This document shows, in pieces, positions 16,222 to 21,482 of a DNA stretch of 21,482 bases. Every line of letters begins with the position of its first letter. Position 1 is the stretch's first letter. This DNA is from a virus. Position numbers and translations under genes: made by a program. The notes below the pieces were generated by a model. The model ran no database searches and was not told the DNA's origin. It saw only the letters and a program-made list of their open reading frames with translations. The DNA lies in the IMG/VR virus record IMGVR_UViG_3300035670_001393, positions 1 through 21,482 of that record; one strand, 5' to 3'.

Positions 16222-16426
16222 TTACTTCCTCAAGCTCGACGGCGATGGTGCAGAGATGTTGATGGATTTGGTTTTGCCTGAGGTTGGTTGAAAATGGTGC
16301 CGCCTGATCAGCAGCAGCTCGCAGGGCGGCGGCTAGGGCCTTTTGTTCTCCTAGGCAAAACCCATTTCTAGGCGAGTTTTCGTAAGCATTTAGCACTGCC
16401 TCAGCGGCGGGGGAGAGGTCAGTCAT
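16214..16426 (-). CDS. Hypothetical 70-aa protein
   Basis: Small, mostly helical, Ala-rich protein: LSPAAEAVLNAYENSPRNGF, then EQKALAAALRAAADQAAPFS, then a polar C-terminus QIHQHLCTIAVELEEVND. No cofactor motif or membrane segment. The SPAAEAVLxAY...ALAAALRAAAD arrangement looks like a recurring small protein of cyanobacteria and their phages, but I know no function. The start shares its A with the stop of the upstream DUF3310-like gene (TAATG) and the end overlaps the MazG start by 8 nt, so it is a fixed member of this gene chain. Confidence 0.75.
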   Translation of the reverse strand: MTDLSPAAEAVLNAYENSPRNGFCLGEQKALAAALRAAADQAAPFSTNLRQNQIHQHLCTIAVELEEVND

Positions 16427-16641
16427 TATCGGTTCCGGGAGCCAGAAACAAGTTGGATCTTTTTGTCGATGTAGGCTTTGGCTTTTAGCAAGTCATCAAT
16501 CTCCTCTTCGTATTGTTTGTGACCTGCTCGGCAGATGTACTTGACTACATTGCCCAAAAAGTAGTCCAGCTTTTGATCAGCGATAAAATTCCAGACCTCT
16601 ATGCTTCCTCGCTGATAGTGGTCAGGTGAGTACTTGCTCAT
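16426..16641 (-). CDS. DUF3310 / SaV-like small protein
   Basis: 71 aa. The sequence follows the DUF3310 (SaV-like) pattern closely: PDHYQRGSIEVWNFIADQKL, DYFLGNVVKYICRAGHK, then a polar EEEIDDLLKAKAYIDKKIQL helix. The HYxxG-IEvWdfI...Yf-GNvvKYicRaghK core is very common in phages. The nucleotide kinase gp1.7 of T7 is, as I recall, grouped with this family, so annotation pipelines call such proteins 'nucleotide kinase'; this protein is only about a third of the length of gp1.7 (196 aa) and has no P-loop, so I do not adopt that function. It lies beside MazG and RNR genes, which makes a nucleotide-related role plausible. It overlaps the preceding 58-aa ORF by 20 nt. Confidence 0.85.
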   Translation of the reverse strand: MSKYSPDHYQRGSIEVWNFIADQKLDYFLGNVVKYICRAGHKQYEEEIDDLLKAKAYIDKKIQLVSGSRNR

Positions 16642-16798
16642 GTTTGGTGTAGGGTGGTGAGTCGATTAGTTCGTCTTCAATCTTTTGGAGCAAGGATTGC
16701 ATGTATGGCTTCCACACCGTCTCGCCATAGGGGGCATACATCCGTCGTGCGTACAGCGTGTTCCTGATCAAGGTCAACTCTTTATCAGTCAGCTTCAT
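16622..16798 (-). CDS. Hypothetical 58-aa protein
   Basis: Short ORF found by reading the minus strand between the membrane protein and the DUF3310 gene. It starts with ATG at 16798, inside the last 14 nt of the upstream gene, and stops at 16622, 20 nt into the next. The product starts MKLTDKELTLIRNTLYARRM, continues YAPYGETVWKPYMQSLLQKI and ends with an acidic EDELID and a polar tail. It is probably one or two amphipathic helices; no motif is recognised. Without it there would be a 143-nt hole in a region that otherwise has no gap above 2 nt, which is the main reason to accept it. Confidence 0.65.
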   Translation of the reverse strand: MKLTDKELTLIRNTLYARRMYAPYGETVWKPYMQSLLQKIEDELIDSPPYTKHEQVLT

Positions 16799-17018
16799 CT
16801 ATGCCAAGCTCCTTTCTGAGTTCTTCCGCCATCCTCATGTACTTCTTCATGTCAGTTTTCATGAAGTAAATATCCCATTCCAGCTTTAGCCTCATTGGAA
16901 CTTTCCTTACCTCCAGCCAGAGTCTCTTCAATTGAAGGTCAAAGAAGTGAACAAAGTTGAAGTCAAGGATTATTAGCCCAGCTACGACCGCTGTGATTGT
17001 TATGTATGTGATGTTCAT
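16785..17018 (-). CDS. Small membrane protein, 77 aa, unknown function
   Basis: It starts in an ATGA overlap with the exonuclease stop. Residues about 4-24 (TYITITAVVAGLIILDFNFV) form one hydrophobic segment, followed by a basic, amphipathic region (LQLKRLWLEVRKVPMRLKLE) and a polar, Lys/Glu-rich C-terminal helix ending GIDEAD. A single N-terminal membrane helix with a cytoplasmic charged tail is predicted. One-helix proteins in T7-like phages can be holins or inhibitors of host envelope functions, but nothing in the sequence identifies this one; it lies among replication genes and not beside an endolysin. Confidence 0.75.
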   Translation of the reverse strand: MNITYITITAVVAGLIILDFNFVHFFDLQLKRLWLEVRKVPMRLKLEWDIYFMKTDMKKYMRMAEELRKELGIDEAD

Positions 17019-17746
17019 GGAGTAATGAGTATCGGCTCCTGTTTGTCCGAATCCCAGTCAGATGCTTGCAGGATTCGTGCAAGACGAAGGGTCTTAAGTG
17101 CATCCTCTGTTGTTTTGCCTGCGGCTTGGTAGGTTTCGACAACTGCAGGCCAGTAATCTCCTCCTTTAACCTTGTTGAGGATCAGGTCGGCTTTCTTCGG
17201 ACCCACACCTGGGCAACCCCCATAGCCGTCGGTCTGATCACCTGTCAAGCACTGCTCAAAGAGCTTTCTACGAGCCGCTTCGGGGCTCTGACTAAATTCT
17301 TCTTTGAGGTTGTACAGTCTCACAGGAAGTTGTTCCATGTCCTTGTCTGGACTGATCACAACGAAGCTCTCAAAGCTTTGATTCGTTGAGAGAATGCCAA
17401 TCACATCATCTGCTTCCAGACCAGGCTTCATGACTGATTCGTACTCAGACATCGCCCACTCTTTGAGCTTCAGGTAGCCTGCAGGTTTTCGCTTGATACG
17501 GTTTCCCTTGTAGGTTGGTTCGATCTGCTTTCTAAAGTTCACCCTATCGGTGAAGGCAAGCAAGATGTCCTTGCTGTCAAACCTTTCTTGAAGGTTCTTC
17601 AGCTCGGACCTGACGATCCTTTTGGCTTCCGTGAAGTTGCCAACAATGACAGTCAGCTCTTCGTTGTACTCGTGTTCCTCCTCCGTTGCGGAGGCAGCTC
17701 GATACACAAAGAAGTCACAGTCAACTAATAACTTTGGTGGTTTCAC
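17015..17746 (-). CDS. 5'-3' exonuclease (T7 gp6-like, FEN/PIN family)
   Basis: 243 aa, shorter than T7 gp6 (300 aa). It degrades duplex DNA from 5' ends, removes RNA primers and helps turn host DNA into nucleotides. Acidic metal-binding residues of the FEN family are in order: Asp9/Asp11 (LLVDCDFFVYRAA), Glu111-Asp113-Asp114 (GLEADDVIGIL), Asp134/Asp136 (VISPDKDMEQLP) and Asp170/Asp173 (LTGDQTDGYGGCPGVGPKKA), the last joined to a helix-hairpin-helix DNA-binding turn. The likely helical-arch basic segment is PTYKGNRIKRKPAGYLKLK. The start is a GTG at 17746, 26 nt inside the end of the endonuclease VII gene; no ATG lies before the first catalytic Asp, so the GTG is needed. The end overlaps the next gene by ATGA. 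Confidence 0.92.
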   Translation of the reverse strand: MKPPKLLVDCDFFVYRAASATEEEHEYNEELTVIVGNFTEAKRIVRSELKNLQERFDSKDILLAFTDRVNFRKQIEPTYKGNRIKRKPAGYLKLKEWAMSEYESVMKPGLEADDVIGILSTNQSFESFVVISPDKDMEQLPVRLYNLKEEFSQSPEAARRKLFEQCLTGDQTDGYGGCPGVGPKKADLILNKVKGGDYWPAVVETYQAAGKTTEDALKTLRLARILQASDWDSDKQEPILITP

Positions 17747-18158
17747 TTGGTTGAGTGGAATTGATTAGGTAATGAATGGCGGTCATCATGAGTGCTGGAT
17801 CATCGTCGAACTTGCCAAACCCAAGGTTGCATGAGTCACAGACATAGCCCCGAAAGGTATTGGAATGATGGCAGTGGTCAAGTACCCAGCTTTCTGTGTG
17901 CCGACCACACGCCGGGCAGTTGCCTGGTGCTGGTGTTGGGTTCTGCTTTCGGAGTCGATCTCTGACGATGCGTAGATCATTGCTGCACGTCTTACACGTG
18001 TTCTTTCGACCGGCTGTTGATGTGGAGAAATAGGGGAACTCAGCTAAGGCCTTATGCTCTCCACACTTTCTACACTTTTTAGTGGGTGTCTGCCCAGCTT
18101 GCCCCGATCTTATATTCTGAGTCCAGTTTACATCGAAAAGAGATAGCTGATTCAACAT
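17721..18158 (-). CDS. Recombination endonuclease VII (Holliday-junction / branched-DNA nuclease)
   Basis: 145 aa, similar to T4 endonuclease VII (157 aa). Core motif: Cys81-x2-Cys84 (NCPACG), WVLDHCHHSNTFRGYVCDSC with Asp94-His95 as the His-Me finger catalytic pair, Cys107-x2-Cys110 closing the zinc site, then Asn111 (the T4 Asn62 equivalent) and LGFGKFDDDP. A second Cys pair set (Cys29-x2-Cys32, Cys55-x2-Cys58) lies N-terminal to this and may bind a further zinc. It would resolve branched DNA before packaging, replacing the unrelated T7 gp3. The first 80 nt overlap the polymerase gene in another frame; no other ATG, GTG or TTG start except codon 2 lies before the first Cys, so the overlap seems real. 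Residues 4-8 are QLSLF, the consensus of bacterial sliding-clamp binding peptides. Confidence 0.92.
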   Translation of the reverse strand: MLNQLSLFDVNWTQNIRSGQAGQTPTKKCRKCGEHKALAEFPYFSTSTAGRKNTCKTCSNDLRIVRDRLRKQNPTPAPGNCPACGRHTESWVLDHCHHSNTFRGYVCDSCNLGFGKFDDDPALMMTAIHYLINSTQPSETTKVIS

Positions 18159-19845
18159 CCTTCATTGCACATGTAATTAAGAAGGCGGCCTGTTCCGCTT
18201 GCGCTGGGTCCACTGATAACTGCATCTCGTCGTGTACAAATGCCAACGGCCAATAATCAATACCCGCTTCTTTGAGCAACTCGTTGCTGCGGATCACCCA
18301 TCGCTTGCAGATGATTGCTCCTGCTGACTGCAGAAGGTAGTTCAATGCAGCGTGGCTTTTACCTTGCAATCGAATTGGCCTGCCGTCCAGGCCTTTGATG
18401 ACCCCTGACTTGGCCTTTTCTTGAATGGCCTCTGTGAGCTGACCAAAGCCGTCAAGGTCAGACATGATCCGTTTGCGGATCTCTTTCCCCTTGCTTATGG
18501 CTCTGTCCTTGCTGGCACCTGCCGTCAGACCCAGCTTCATGTCCCCACCCCCGTAGATCAAGCAATAGGTCACGCCCTTGCCCGTCTTCCTGTCAGTGCC
18601 GTAGATCTCTGCCAGCGCCGTGTGGATGTCTCCCTCCACAACTTCCTTGCCAAACTTCCCACCATCAAATCTGGCTAGATAGTGGGCAAGGCATCTCAGC
18701 TCTAGGCCACTGGCATCAGCACCAACCTGCGCCCTCTTGGGTCCTGGAACAAACAGCTCTCTGTAGTCATGAGCTGACGGAACCTGAGCCAGGTTTGGCT
18801 TCATGTGGGCCATCCTGCCTGTGTTGGTGTTCAAGACGCAGGAGTGATGAATCCTTCCGTCTTTCTCCACCTTCTTTAGCCAGGCGTTCTGCCCTTCGCT
18901 CAATTGACCCAGGTGTTTCTGTAGTTCCAGGATTCGGGCGAATTTCTTGGACTCTTTCGTACCAAGGTTGACCAACACATCTTCATCGATTTTGGGAACA
19001 CCAGTGTCCGTAAACTCTTCTGGCTTCCAGCCCCTAAATTGTTTGAAGGCCCAGGCTATGTGCTGTCTGGAAGTCGGGTTGAACTCTTTGAGGCGGCAGA
19101 ATGTTGCACCAGTTACATACCCTCTTGTTTTGTTGGGGCGTAATGGTGTGAACTCACCTCCATCCACAAATAGAAATGTGGACCGCATCTCTTCGGAGAG
19201 CGTTTCAAGTTCTGACCTTAATCTTCCTTCCAGGTTGTGGGCCTTCTTCAGGTCAAAGGGGTAGCCCGCCCGCTCTTGCCAGGACATCAGCTTGGCCAGC
19301 TCATGTTCTGTTGTGATGCACTGTTCGTACTCCTTCAGCTTGGGCTCAAAGAGCCTGCTGAGGGCTACGGAGACCTCCACGTCTTGGACGCAGTACTCCA
19401 GCATCTCAGGTGTGTAGGTTGACCAGTCACCTTTGAGTTGCTTGCCGTACTCACTTTTCAATACCCCTAGCCTGTAGCCCCAAGACTCCAAGGAGTGTCT
19501 CCCATAGAGCTGGGCTGGCATGTTGGCTGGTTTGCTTCTAAAGTCCCGATCCAGCATGTCCATGAAGAACAGCCTTGAGAGGATCAGTGTGTCGTACACC
19601 TGCTGCTGTGGATTGAAGAAGGGGTAGATCTCTTTTATGGCTTCAAAGTCATAGCCAACGATGTTGTGTCCCCAGAGCTCATCAGCCTCAGCCAGGATGT
19701 TGATCCCAGTCGTGACTGACTCTCGTTCTCCACTGTCGTCATACTTCAAGGTTTCGCCTGTATCCAGGTCATGGGTGACCAGGCAGTGAACACAGGAGAG
19801 GTCCCTGAGGAGGCCATCTGTTTCAACGTCAAAGACAAGTCTCAT
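18079..19845 (-). CDS. DNA polymerase, family A (T7 gp5-like)
   Basis: 588 aa versus 704 in T7. The 3'-5' exonuclease is intact: Asp6-Glu8 (LVFDVETDG), Asp66 (HNIVGYDFEA), Tyr151/Asp155 (LEYCVQDVEVS). Polymerase motif A is VGADASGLELRCLAHYLARF (Asp377); motif B has Arg419, Lys423 and Tyr427 (DRKTGKGVTYCLIYGGG), with Tyr427 in the place of T7 Tyr526; motif C is FVHDEMQ (Asp539). Between the thumb helices (about 224-255), where T7 has a ~75-residue thioredoxin-binding insertion, only about 30 residues remain. The gene starts in an ATGA overlap with the thioredoxin-like gene, and its last 80 nt also encode the start of endonuclease VII. It replicates the phage genome with the neighbouring primase-helicase. 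Confidence 0.96.
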   Translation of the reverse strand: MRLVFDVETDGLLRDLSCVHCLVTHDLDTGETLKYDDSGERESVTTGINILAEADELWGHNIVGYDFEAIKEIYPFFNPQQQVYDTLILSRLFFMDMLDRDFRSKPANMPAQLYGRHSLESWGYRLGVLKSEYGKQLKGDWSTYTPEMLEYCVQDVEVSVALSRLFEPKLKEYEQCITTEHELAKLMSWQERAGYPFDLKKAHNLEGRLRSELETLSEEMRSTFLFVDGGEFTPLRPNKTRGYVTGATFCRLKEFNPTSRQHIAWAFKQFRGWKPEEFTDTGVPKIDEDVLVNLGTKESKKFARILELQKHLGQLSEGQNAWLKKVEKDGRIHHSCVLNTNTGRMAHMKPNLAQVPSAHDYRELFVPGPKRAQVGADASGLELRCLAHYLARFDGGKFGKEVVEGDIHTALAEIYGTDRKTGKGVTYCLIYGGGDMKLGLTAGASKDRAISKGKEIRKRIMSDLDGFGQLTEAIQEKAKSGVIKGLDGRPIRLQGKSHAALNYLLQSAGAIICKRWVIRSNELLKEAGIDYWPLAFVHDEMQLSVDPAQAEQAAFLITCAMKDVESAISFRCKLDSEYKIGASWADTH

Positions 19846-20162
19846 ATGTTGTTGCGCAGGCGAAAGTCATGGATGTACGTCAAGGCCTTTTCCCACCACT
19901 CCTGTGGCAGCAGCCGTGCCCCTACACGCCTTGCCACTTCGTCACCGTTCTTGTCCAGAATCAAGACTGTTGGATAGGTCTGGAGGTCGTAGCTGTGCAC
20001 CAGCGCTGAGTGGAACTCCTTTTGCATGATGTGCACAATTGATCCCAGCTCAGGCTGTTGCTTCAAGACAGTGTTCAGGCTTTCTTCTGTTACTTTGCAG
20101 GGATTGCATTCCTGCTTCTTGAAGAACACCAACTTGTAAGGGATGCCCTCAAAAGTCGTCAT
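19842..20162 (-). CDS. Thioredoxin-like protein
   Basis: 106 aa, the length of E. coli thioredoxin (108-109 aa). The active-site motif is Cys19-Asn20-Pro21-Cys22 (FFKKQECNPCKVTEE) rather than CGPC, and Trp before the first Cys is replaced by Glu. The cis-proline loop is present (DLQTYPTVLILDKNGDEVAR, Pro64), and the strand-turn-helix order is complete. Possible roles are reduction of the phage ribonucleotide reductase, or binding to the polymerase as host thioredoxin does in T7. It sits between the primase-helicase (14-nt overlap) and the polymerase (4-nt ATGA overlap), so it should be made in step with both. The fold is clear; which partner it serves is open. Confidence 0.9.
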   Translation of the reverse strand: MTTFEGIPYKLVFFKKQECNPCKVTEESLNTVLKQQPELGSIVHIMQKEFHSALVHSYDLQTYPTVLILDKNGDEVARRVGARLLPQEWWEKALTYIHDFRLRNNI

Positions 20163-21482
20163 AGGTAATGGGTGCGGATTGTTTGGTTGGTGATGATGCT
20201 TCTTTCAGTCGCCCCGTCTCCTTGTCAAAGGAGAGCAGCCCAGCAGGCCCTGCAAGGCCGTTGAATCTGTTCTTGAGTACAACCAGCTCGGAGATGTTGT
20301 CTCCAGCCGTGATGGACCGTTGTAGGGCTATTACGATGTCCGATAGCTGAGCGATGCTGTGACTACCCCTGAGCTGGCCCATTGATACGGCTGCTCCGTC
20401 CTCATGACCCTTGTCGTTATGAGAGCGGCGTAGGTGGGAGACCAACAGCAGACCGATCTTTGTCTCTTCAACAAAGGAGCGCAGTTTGGTCATCGTCACA
20501 TCAATCAGCTTGCGCTCATCGTCTGATGCGTTACCAGACAACAAGATGCTGAGGTGATCGAGGATGACCCACGACACGCCCTTGGCTTTGACCATGAAGC
20601 GGATGTCATTGAGGATCACATCAGGATCTACGGAGCCAAAACCATCTCGCAGGTAAATCAGCCCTGAACCCAGAGAGGCGTCAAAGCTGGCCTGCAGGTC
20701 ATCGAGGGGGATCTCGTTGTTGAGATGCAGAGGCTTGTTAGCTTTGACCGTCATCAGCCGGAGGGCTGTCCGTTTGACGGATTCCTCCAGGGCGATGTAG
20801 CCCACCGAATGCCCCTGATCCACCAGGGACATGGCAATCTCCCCGCAGAAGGTGCTCTTGCCAATGCCAGAGCCAGCGGTGATGGTGACCAGCTCACCCC
20901 GCCTCAGTCCTGTGGTCAGGGTGTTCAGTCCTGAGTAGGGGTAGTCCGCATCCTTGCCATGCAGGGGGGTGCTGACCAGCTCAAACAACTCCCGCCCATC
21001 AATGATGGTCTGGGGTGTGTAGGCCCGTTTGTTGTAGATGGCTTGCCTGATGGCATCACCATCGCTTGCTTGCAGAGCCTCGGAGGCATCCTTGTAGGCC
21101 CCTAGAGCAGCTAGATAAACCCGATCAGGTGGAAACAGTTGGGCACATTCTTGTGCCGCCCTGGTGCCCGCCTCATCCCCATCCAGCATCAGGATGATCT
21201 CTTCAAAGCCCATCAACCACTTGAGCTGATGCCTCAGGTCCTTGGCTGCAGCAGCGGCCCCATTGGGGACACTGACGACCGGCCAAGTGGGCCTGGTTTG
21301 ATAGACGGAGAGACAGTCAATCTCGCCTTCTGTAATTACAATGGACTTACCAGACCCCCAGAGCTGTTGCCCGAATAGCTGATGTTCAGTGTTAGTACCG
21401 ACCCAGCGAAAGGTCTTTTTCTGATCACGCTCTTTGTAACCAACAACAGCCCGAGCTGAGCTGTAGTAAGGGAAACGAAGAA
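20149..21482 (-). CDS. Primase-helicase (T7 gp4-like), C-terminal 443 residues, 5' end outside window
   Basis: The frame stays open to the right edge, upstream of the first in-frame TTG/ATG near 21216, and the upstream residues are clearly primase (YYSSARAVVGYKERD, then SIVITEGEIDCLSVYQ), so the start lies outside the window. Order seen: end of the primase core; TOPRIM Glu (ITEGEID) and LMLDGDEAG acidic motif; linker; RecA-like DnaB-type helicase with Walker A GSGIGKST (about 20851-20874), EESVKRTALRLMT, Walker B VSWVILDHLSILL, LLLVSHLRRS and QLRGSHSIAQLSDIVIALQR. It ends SAPITYDDF, an acidic tail with a terminal Phe as in T7 gp4, where that end contacts the polymerase. The N-terminal zinc domain is not seen. 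It unwinds DNA and makes primers at the fork; the thioredoxin gene starts inside its last 14 nt. Confidence 0.95.
   Translation of the reverse strand, partial: LRFPYYSSARAVVGYKERDQKKTFRWVGTNTEHQLFGQQLWGSGKSIVITEGEIDCLSVYQTRPTWPVVSVPNGAAAAAKDLRHQLKWLMGFEEIILMLDGDEAGTRAAQECAQLFPPDRVYLAALGAYKDASEALQASDGDAIRQAIYNKRAYTPQTIIDGRELFELVSTPLHGKDADYPYSGLNTLTTGLRRGELVTITAGSGIGKSTFCGEIAMSLVDQGHSVGYIALEESVKRTALRLMTVKANKPLHLNNEIPLDDLQASFDASLGSGLIYLRDGFGSVDPDVILNDIRFMVKAKGVSWVILDHLSILLSGNASDDERKLIDVTMTKLRSFVEETKIGLLLVSHLRRSHNDKGHEDGAAVSMGQLRGSHSIAQLSDIVIALQRSITAGDNISELVVLKNRFNGLAGPAGLLSFDKETGRLKEASSPTKQSAPITYDDF

Noticed and set aside
16426-16641. Calling the DUF3310-like protein a nucleotide kinase
   Set aside because: It is much shorter than T7 gp1.7 and has no visible nucleotide-binding loop, so the label would be over-annotation.
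1-21482. tRNA genes, insertion sequences, integrase or attachment sites
   Set aside because: There is almost no noncoding space, and no cloverleaf, transposase or integrase signature was seen.

Overview
The window looks like about half the genome of a lytic T7-like (autographivirus-type) podovirus, most probably a marine cyanophage of the P60/P-SSP7/Syn5 kind that infects Synechococcus or Prochlorococcus. Nearly all predicted products match the T7 order from gene 4 to gene 16, and every gene lies on the minus strand, so the genome reads from right to left here. The cyanophage assignment is an inference. It rests on a T7 backbone combined with ribonucleotide reductase, a MazG-like hydrolase, endonuclease VII and a thioredoxin. 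No photosynthesis gene (psbA, hli), RNA polymerase, integrase, lysis cassette or terminase is visible; the RNA polymerase and terminase would be expected outside the two edges.

Right third (21482 to about 16200), replication and DNA turnover: primase-helicase (5' end outside the window), thioredoxin-like protein, family A DNA polymerase, endonuclease VII, T7 gp6-like 5'-3' exonuclease, then four small ORFs (a membrane protein, a 58-aa unknown, a DUF3310/SaV-like protein and a 70-aa unknown). About 16221 to 13728, nucleotide supply: MazG-like pyrophosphohydrolase, a compact class I-type ribonucleotide reductase large subunit, and a ferritin-like small subunit with no tyrosine at the usual radical position. 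The logic is host DNA degradation, dNTP production and replication in one transcription unit.

Middle (13735 to 9222), head assembly: a 60-aa unknown, a proline-rich gp6.7/gp7.3-like virion protein, portal, a 90-aa unknown partly overprinted on the portal end, scaffold, a 198-bp leader, and the major capsid protein followed by a strong hairpin where T7 has its T-phi terminator. Left (9221 to 1), tail and ejection proteins: tail tubular proteins A and B, then gp13-, gp14-, gp15- and gp16-like internal proteins. The gp15-like protein carries a lysozyme-like C-terminal domain. The gp16-like protein runs off the left edge.

The layout is extremely tight. From the right edge to 10469 no gap exceeds 2 nt, and many junctions are TAATG or ATGA, so translational coupling is likely. 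The only intergenic stretch above 60 bp is the capsid leader. The most interesting points are a clamp-binding-like QLSLF peptide at the N-terminus of endonuclease VII, created inside an 80-nt overlap with the polymerase gene; a phage thioredoxin next to a polymerase whose thioredoxin-binding loop is shortened; the unusual RNR pair; the lysozyme-like domain sitting on gp15; and an AT-rich, Ser/Thr-rich enlargement of tail tubular protein B.
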